Positions 18,926 to 27,049 of a DNA stretch of 29,555 bases are shown here, in pieces. A program made the position numbers and the translations under genes. Below the pieces are notes generated by a model. It was not told where the DNA came from. It ran no database searches and saw only the letters and a program-made list of their open reading frames with translations. Each line of letters starts with the position of its first letter. The stretch's first letter is position 1. Origin of the DNA: Symbiodinium natans (taxonomy: Eukaryota > Sar > Dinophyceae > Suessiales > Symbiodiniaceae); the NCBI GenBank assembly GCA_905221605.1, contig CAJNDS010001187.1:1-29555 (forward strand), in the 5' to 3' direction.

Positions 18926-21900
18926 TAATCGAAGGGATGCACTCTTTCACCTTAAGCCTAGGCTAAGCAAGAATTTGTTGGAGTGCTACAGGGACCACCG
19001 CATCGTTGGTCCGACAGATCTTGAGAGGGAGACTTTGGGTCTCACAGGCTTGGTAGGGTTATGGATTTAGGGTGTTGGGTGGAGGTTTTTGGTGAACGCC
19101 AAGCTTCAACGTGACCGTCCGCAAGCTATCCCCAAACAGTGTGCCAACACTAAGGGGAGTCCGACAATGGGCTTTCTCGGAGCCCGCTCGCGTTTGGGAC
19201 AATCAAATCGCGCTTTCGTCTAGGCCTTGGGCGAGTCCACGCTCGCCGTCCTCGAAACTGTCATCACGTTTTTTGCTTCTGGGCTCGCGAAACACTTTGC
19301 TGTGGGTCGCTTTTGAACATCTGGGTTCGCAAGCTGCGAAACTGTTGTTGGTTTTGGAGACCTAGGCCTAGACTCACATAGTCTCTCAGTTTTGGGGGTC
19401 TACGCTGGCAGAATTGAATCTAGGTTTTTTGCGCAGAAAAGCTACCAAAACGTATAACCTTAAACCTTGAAGGCCCAAACCCTACATCCGTACACCAAAC
19501 CTTCAAACCCTAAACCCCCCTCCTAACCCCGAAGCCCTAAGACCCAAAACACCACAACTCGACCACAAACTGCAACACCCTTTTAAACCGTGTAGGCCCA
19601 GAGGGTCCATTTTTAACACTTTTATAGGATTTGGGTCCCTAAAGCCCTCAGCCCAAACCCTAAACTCTAAACCCCCCGAACCCTATGCAGGTTAGGGTTT
19701 AGGGTTTAGGGTTTAGGGTTTAGGGTTTAGGGTTTTGGGTTTAGGGTTTAGGGTTTAGAGGGTTTAGGGTTTAGTGCTTGGCCCTGATGAGCTGCAATTT
19801 CAATGCCGGGCCCCAAGTCCTCGCCATAGTCTGCTACGGGCCACTGCCGCTGCCCCAAGCTCCAAGAGAAGCCTCTGTCCATTTGTTGAGGGTTTACGGT
19901 TTAGGGTTTAGGGCTTAGGTAGCCCTAAACCCTAAACCCTAAACCCTATCCCCTAAACCCTCAACCCTCAACCCTACCTGCAACAAACCCCTAAACCCTA
20001 ATGGAACCGGTGGTCAGATCTCTGACTCGGGGTGCCTGCTTGGGGTCGCAGTTGAGCTCGGGCCCTTTCCAGTGAAGCTACCCCAAAACCCGAAGAAGGG
20101 ATGCTTTTTTGAAAAGTGAACGGTTGACGGTTTAGGGTTTGGGTCCCTTTGGGTCTCTACACCCCTTCGACCTCTACGCAGTCTGCAAAAACAGCTTCCC
20201 TCCTAAAGACCCGAAAGCTCGAAACTGAATAAGCCCTAAGTTCGCTCCCAGGAGTTCAAGGTTAAGTCCGGGCCAAGGATTGCAAGGGGGGTTTGGGGTT
20301 TAGGTTTAGGGTTTAGGGTTTAGGGTTTAGGGTTTAGGGTTTAGGGTTTAGGGTTTAGGGTTTAGGGTTTAGGGTTTAGGGTTTAGGGTTTAGGGTTTAG
20401 GGTTAGGGTTTAGGGTTTTCCTCTCAGTTGAACCCAGGTACCGAGGACGCCGATGCCCGCAGCTGCGGAGGAGGTGTACTCGAAAGTTTCCTGATTTCGG
20501 GGGTTTCGGGTTTCGGGTTTAGGGTTTCGGGTTTAGGGTTTGTAGGACTGAGGCTGCGCTGCGTGTGTACTCCCGTTTCCACCAGAGAAATTCGGGAGAG
20601 CACCCGACGCCTGCCTTTTAGACTCGTTGGGGGGTCGAGGGTGCATTGCCTGGTATCCGGCACACGCCCCTGAACCCTAACCCTAAACCCTAAACCCTAA
20701 ACCCTAAACCCTAAACCCTAAAAACCTAAACCCCTAAACCCCATAAACCCTACACCCTACACCCTACACCCTAAACCCTCAACCCTAAATCCTAAACCCT
20801 AAACCGCCCAGTCTTCCTGCATCCTTGCATCTTACGTTGCCCTTCCGCCTTCTGCACCTGAGCCGATAAACCCAAGTGTAATCCCTGAATTCCGCCGAGG
20901 ATCCGCGTCGATGCTGTCCACTTTGGGTAGCACCACCTTGCTGGGATCCTCCTGCAAAGTGTAGCTGGAGGTCCAGAATGGGAAGCTTGGAAGATTGAAG
21001 AGCTAGCTGTGCACTGTGTGGGCTTCGACAACCTGCTGGCTCAGAGGGTGCAGGGTTGGGTTTAGGGGGCAGTTTCTTTATGAGTCGCCCTCAAGCACAT
21101 GCATTTTGTTGAACTCTAAAAGTGGCCGGCAAGCGCTGAGCCAACAACTCCAAACGCCCCAAGTCGCAAAGTCTTGGCTCATGATTGGGACATTCGGGCT
21201 GAGAAGCTGAGGGCTTCAGCGTGTAGGGAGAAGGCTTAAAAACCCTAAACTCTAAGCCCTAAATCCCAAAGAAGGACGGATTCTAGGTGCTCAAAACCAA
21301 AACCCAAACGATGAGCTCCTTCACACGCGCCAGCAGAGGCTCCACCCAGCCAGGTGTGGCTTCGATGTGGCTGTCCTTAACTCTTTGGTTTAGGGTTTAG
21401 GATTTGGGGTTTGGGGATATTCCCTTCAACCTCTTACCTCTCTTGCACTAACGCTCAAAGGGCCCCTTGTTGTAGAGGCTCCTGTTTTAAGGGGTTTCGC
21501 CATAACCAGACGATTCAATCTCTAAATTGTGGTGTGTTACTACAATACGGAGCCATCTGGGATACCGCAAAAAACGGCTCACAACAGAGAGGATCCCACA
21601 TCTAAACCACCTGAGAGTATCACAGAAGGGGTTTGGTTGTCTGTGCGACGCGGAACAGTCTGTAACCCTATAGACCCTAGACCCGAAAAACCCTGCCTAT
21701 GATCACAAGCTTTGGTGGGTTGGGGGCCAGGAGCGTCTAAATCCGCGGGACGCATCCGAACCCTAAACTCTACAAACCCCAAACCCCAAACCCCAAACCC
21801 CAAACCCCAACCCCTCTGGGCTTTTTGCGTTTAGGCTTGGCACTTGGGGTCTTTTCGGTGTGGGGGAGGCTTGTTGTTGCTTCGGCTTTTGGGCTCAGGG

Positions 21901-24900
21901 CTTCGGATGTAGAGATTCAGCCCTAGCGTTTTCGGGCTTAGGGTTGGGATGTTCCCCCTTATACTAACGGTCCTTACGAGGTATTATGATAGGGGGCACT
22001 ATAATCCCAATTAAGGACTGTGTTTAAAAAAACTAGGGCTTACTTGGATTTCTGAGGCCATGATGGCACAGTGTAAGGAAAGGGGGAAGCAGGTTCATGA
22101 GGTGCCGAGTCTCTAGGAAGATGACGACGTCGCCCGTGGCCCTCCAGACGCCCTCCATACCTGCGGAGGGTCTGGGTTGCTGTTCAGGATCGTATACTGA
22201 CACGCCTTGATACGGATGTATGGTGAGTTGTGTGATTTCCTGATTGTGGGAACTTCGCTGTGGGTCCTGGAAACAAACCAAATCACATGGAGAGGTCGTT
22301 CAAAACTTAGGGTGAAAAGGTTCAGGGCCCCGCAGGTGGGGGCACCTTTGACAGGACAACATGCAAGTTTTTGTAGGAGGACGCGAAGCTACTTTGAATC
22401 TTTGCCAAAAACAACCCATGCGCTCAAGCAAGCCTCCTTACACCCCATAACCCTAAAACCTAAGTACCGTACTTGCCTTGAGTACCCTCAACCCTAAACC
22501 CCACACCCCAAACCCTAAACCCAAACCTCAGAATGCGCCAACCCCAAGAGGGCACGGGCGACCATCAGCCCTCTTCGCTCCGCCAGCCGAACCAACTGCG
22601 TCTTTGGCAGGTGCTGACCTCGTTGCGTCTTTCCCGCCCCGGGGTTTTGTGGGTTTGAAAAGGTGTAATTAGGGTTTAGGGGTGTAGGGTTTCGGGTTTC
22701 GGGTTTAGGGTTCGGGTAATTATAGGGTTTGTCGTTTTTTCTTTTTTTGCGGGGGGGGGGGGGGGGGTTGTTAGTGTTTGGGGGTTCATGGGTTGGGTGT
22801 AGGATTTCGAGGCTTTCGAGTATTTTGGGAGTTTGGGTTTGGGGCCTTCGGGGTTTCGGGGCTTGTGGGTTTAGGGGCTTGAAGGTTTTACGTTAATTTA
22901 TGGTCTAGGGTTTAGGGTGCTCGGTGATAAAAGCATTCAGAACTATTGAGGGTGTCAGGTTGCAGGGCTTGAGAGTCTTACTAGCGGCATGTTAAGGTCT
23001 TCAGGAAGATCAAAAGGGACTTGGGGGGTTCCGGGTGTGCAAAGTGCAGGGATCACGGCTTGGGGTGTGCAAGGAGATAGACTTCGGCCACGCAGAGCAA
23101 GCTTTGGTTGTCTTTGAATTTTCGGGGGTTTAGGGTGTTGGGGAGTTTGAGGGTTTAGGGTGCAAGCATATACTACATGTGAGACGTGGAGAGCTTCGTC
23201 ACCGTCTCCAAGCGAAGCCGAGACCTGCCGTTTTGGCGTATGCTTGGGTGGGCGTTACCCTCACCCTATACACCCACACTACCCCACCCCACCCCACATC
23301 CCTTCCCCAACCCCCCTAACTCCCTTCCCCAATCCCCCCTGCCGCCCCCGCCCCCCCCGAAAAAAAAAAAACAAAAACAGTCTTCAGCAACAGCATTGAT
23401 ATTTGTCGAGTAGCAGTACTCGGCGAGGGGAGCCTGCAGATTTCGCCAGTGCTCGTCGTCAAAACGATCGGTAGGGACGCTGGCGTCGTCCAGCACGATC
23501 CTGAGCAAGTAATTATGCTGATCCCAAGCCCAATATTACCCTATACTTCCAGGGGCCAAAATGATCAAGCGCCCTAAGCCCTACGAAAACCTTAAGGCCT
23601 TGAGTCCTAACCCTCTACCCTAAATCCTCAACCCTACACCCGTTTGTCGCTTATCGCGTTTCATAGACAGACCATTTTCCCATTACTGTGAATCCTAAAC
23701 CCCTAGGGTTTAGGGTTTAGGGTTTAGGGTTGAGGGTAAAGGGCAATTAGGGTTTTGGAAAATGCATGAACCATGGCAGCGGGGCTTGCCATGTTACTTG
23801 GAAGTGGGCTGTCGGGGTCTACACGGAGACCCTGGCTTCTTGCTCGGGGAACTAAAACAAAGTTACCCATAAGCGGCAGGGATACCACACTAGTTGCTAT
23901 ATAACCCTATACACCCAAGAAACTCTTACGGTAACAAACGGGTTTAAGGGTTCAGGGTTTGAGTTTAGCACTGCAAGAGGAAGATCGGTTCCTTCATCGC
24001 GGCTCGCAGACAACAGATTGGGTTGTTGCAGATTAATTAGGGCTTTAGGGGTTCTGGGTTTAGAGTGGTGCTGAAATATTCGAACCACTCCTTTATTGTG
24101 GGCGGGCGTAGTGGGTGCACTCGTGGCGTGTCCCTTCGAAGTCGGAACATGCTGCGCGCAAAAGAATGTAAACTTACTTCATCTCCTGAAAGTAAGCCAC
24201 CCAGCCATGTTTTGTAATTCCGGAAGCTGGAATGCCTATTCTGCCCGAGGCTGTGGTGTAGTGCAGCCTTAAACTAACATAGCTTCTTTAATGCAGCACC
24301 TTGACAATTGGGTAGTCAATGCTTGACACCCACACAGCCTGCTGCAAGTTCGCCCACACAGAAAGGTGACAATGCTGCAAGCCCACAGCCGATGCAAGCT
24401 TTCCGGCGTCGTCTGGAAAGTATACTCCCCTTAGAACCTTAACGCAAAAGTATATTTAATGTCCTCTTGGGTTTTACATGAACAACCAAAAAAAAACAAT
24501 TCCCAAGGGGGATATAGGAAAAGGCTTGCGAGCACACGGCCCTGGTCCATGGACCCGCTGCCCCCAAGGCGGGGTATCCTGTGGGTACTCTAGGGGCCTA
24601 AATAATTGAAATAGGGTTTTTTTTTTGCGGGGATATTGTAGTATAATCATATAGGGACCATAAGGGAATATCATTAGTAATTACTCCGATCCCTATAGTA
24701 TGCGGCGGCTCACCTCCTGGTGACTGTTCTGGAGGCTTGCCTCCTTTCTTTTGCTTCTTCTCCTTCGTCTAGCGCTTTTGCCACCGGCAGGTTCCAACTT
24801 GGGGCAGAGTTGCGAACTTCCATTTCTGTCTGCCATTCGTTGCACACTGGCGCCGACCAGGCTTGAAAGCTTTCGTCTTCACACGCTTCTTCGGCTCCTG

Positions 24901-26985
24901 GGAGACTGGCGTGCTGCTTGGGCAGTCGGCATACCAGCGACCCCGGAGGTCCTGGGACTTGCGCATACCATCGAAGCACTTCTGGGCCTACAGCCCGAAA
25001 ACACAGAAAGACCACAAACCCAAGGTGAACTAAGGCAGACCTGAACCAATTCCAAGCCCGAAGCCTTTAAGCCTCAAGGCATCTCCCTGGCACCCTCGCG
25101 CGTCCTCGCTAGCTGACAGCCTATAGGGATCCTATCGCTCAGCGTGCAGTATCAAGGTTTAGGGTTTAGGGTTTAGGGCTAGGGTTTAGGGTTAGCATCA
25201 GTGCCACTCAGTTCTATGAACGAGACAAGCTGCAACTGTGCCAGCAAATGCGGAGGCGAATGATTCCTCGGCTGCCAACACCTCTATAGACACTAAACCC
25301 CAAACCTCAAAGGGGACAACAAAACCTCATCAATAGGCGCCTGATTCCTGAACCCAAGCCCTCAACTGCTGAGACGGCTGTGGCTCAAGGAGGTGTGGGG
25401 GTGATATATGCAGGATTATGTATTGGTGCCGTACGCTCCACAAGGACAAACAATTGTTTAACAAATGAATAAACACATACACATACATATGTATGTATGC
25501 ATGTTTATAAGTGTGTGTATATATATATAAATATATGTAGATGCATGTGTCGATAAAAAACAGATGCATATATACATACATATTTTAGCACATAACTATA
25601 GACATGAGCCTTAATAACACACGCACACAGAGATAAACAAGCAAGAGAACCCAAAACAAACAAAGGGTAAAGCGTAACACTGAGCTACCAACAAACTCGC
25701 CCCCAAAGCCCTCAACACTGACACCGCACAGCAATCGTGAATCAAGGGCCAGCTTCAGAATCGAATGCAGGGTGCGGAGGAGAACTGAGATGTGCTCGTT
25801 GTGAAACACCTCATTGCCGGGTTTAGGGCTTAGGGGTTTGGGGTTTAGGGTTTACAGTGCTTCCGCGTATGCGGTATCGAAACACCCGAATTACCAGATA
25901 GGGCTTTAAGCACCCAACTCCAGAGTGGCACTCCGCGTTTGGTGGCCCAGCAACAATATCATCATAAGGGTCTCCCCTTTTTGGGGGATTTAGGGCTTAG
26001 AATTTTGGTTTGCTTTTACTAGGGACCCTAAAGCCCTAAACCCAGAAGGAGCAAGCCCGAAAGGAGCAAAAAGGGCACCACTGGGCTACCACGCAAGTTG
26101 AACCTCAGGGTTGAACCATACAGGTGCTTTAGGGGTATTTAGGGTTTATAGGGTTTAGGGTTTTGGGGTTTTAGGGTTTAGGGTTTATAGGCTTTAGGGT
26201 GCTTTAGGGGCTTGGGGCTGTCCAGCTTTTCAGGGTTTCGGGGCCTATGCGCTTTTCCCGAAAGCTGTGGTGTTAGGAGCCGAATCCTGGCTTACGCAAG
26301 GTGCAACCAAGTGGGTCAGTTCTAGGGTTTCAGGGTTTAGGGGTTTGTGGGGTTCAGCCACCTGGACACAATTCATGCCCGATGGCCTAGCAAGTATGGG
26401 CTCTCGAGCAGGCAAACGATGGCAATCGACAAAATCAAGGAGCGGAGAAAGGCCGACCGCAACACAGTCGACCATCTGGAGAATGAGCGCGCGTGTGAGA
26501 ATTTGTCAAAATGTGCCGGGCTTGACAGCGAGCAGGTTCTCGGACAACCACTAAACCGCTCATCAAGCAAGCCAGAGCAGAAAACATGGTCATCGGGCTC
26601 GAAGCCTATAACACCCTAAGAAAACCCGAACCCTAAGCTCTGAACCGAAGTTCCATCCCTCTGAGCATGCCAAAGTTGCCACGATGACGGATGCACTTGG
26701 CAGGTCGGTCGGGTAGGACTCGTGCTTGCGGAGGCAGGCCTACGAAAGCGTAGGCTCACGTTGCGCTGGGATGTTGAAGCTTGCGCCTTGTAACATAGTT
26801 GTCCGAGTTGCTATTCTGTGAACATTGGAGGCTAGGAAATGGGAGTTAGGTTGCATGGCATTGCGCTGAGCTTGCGGCAGGCAGCAAACATGCAAAGCCT
26901 TCAAGCATAAACCCTCACCTGCAAAGTCCCTGCTGTGGGGGTGGGGGTCCGGTAGTAAGGAATGCTACTACTAACGGCGACGACG

Positions 26986-27049
<64 letters not shown>

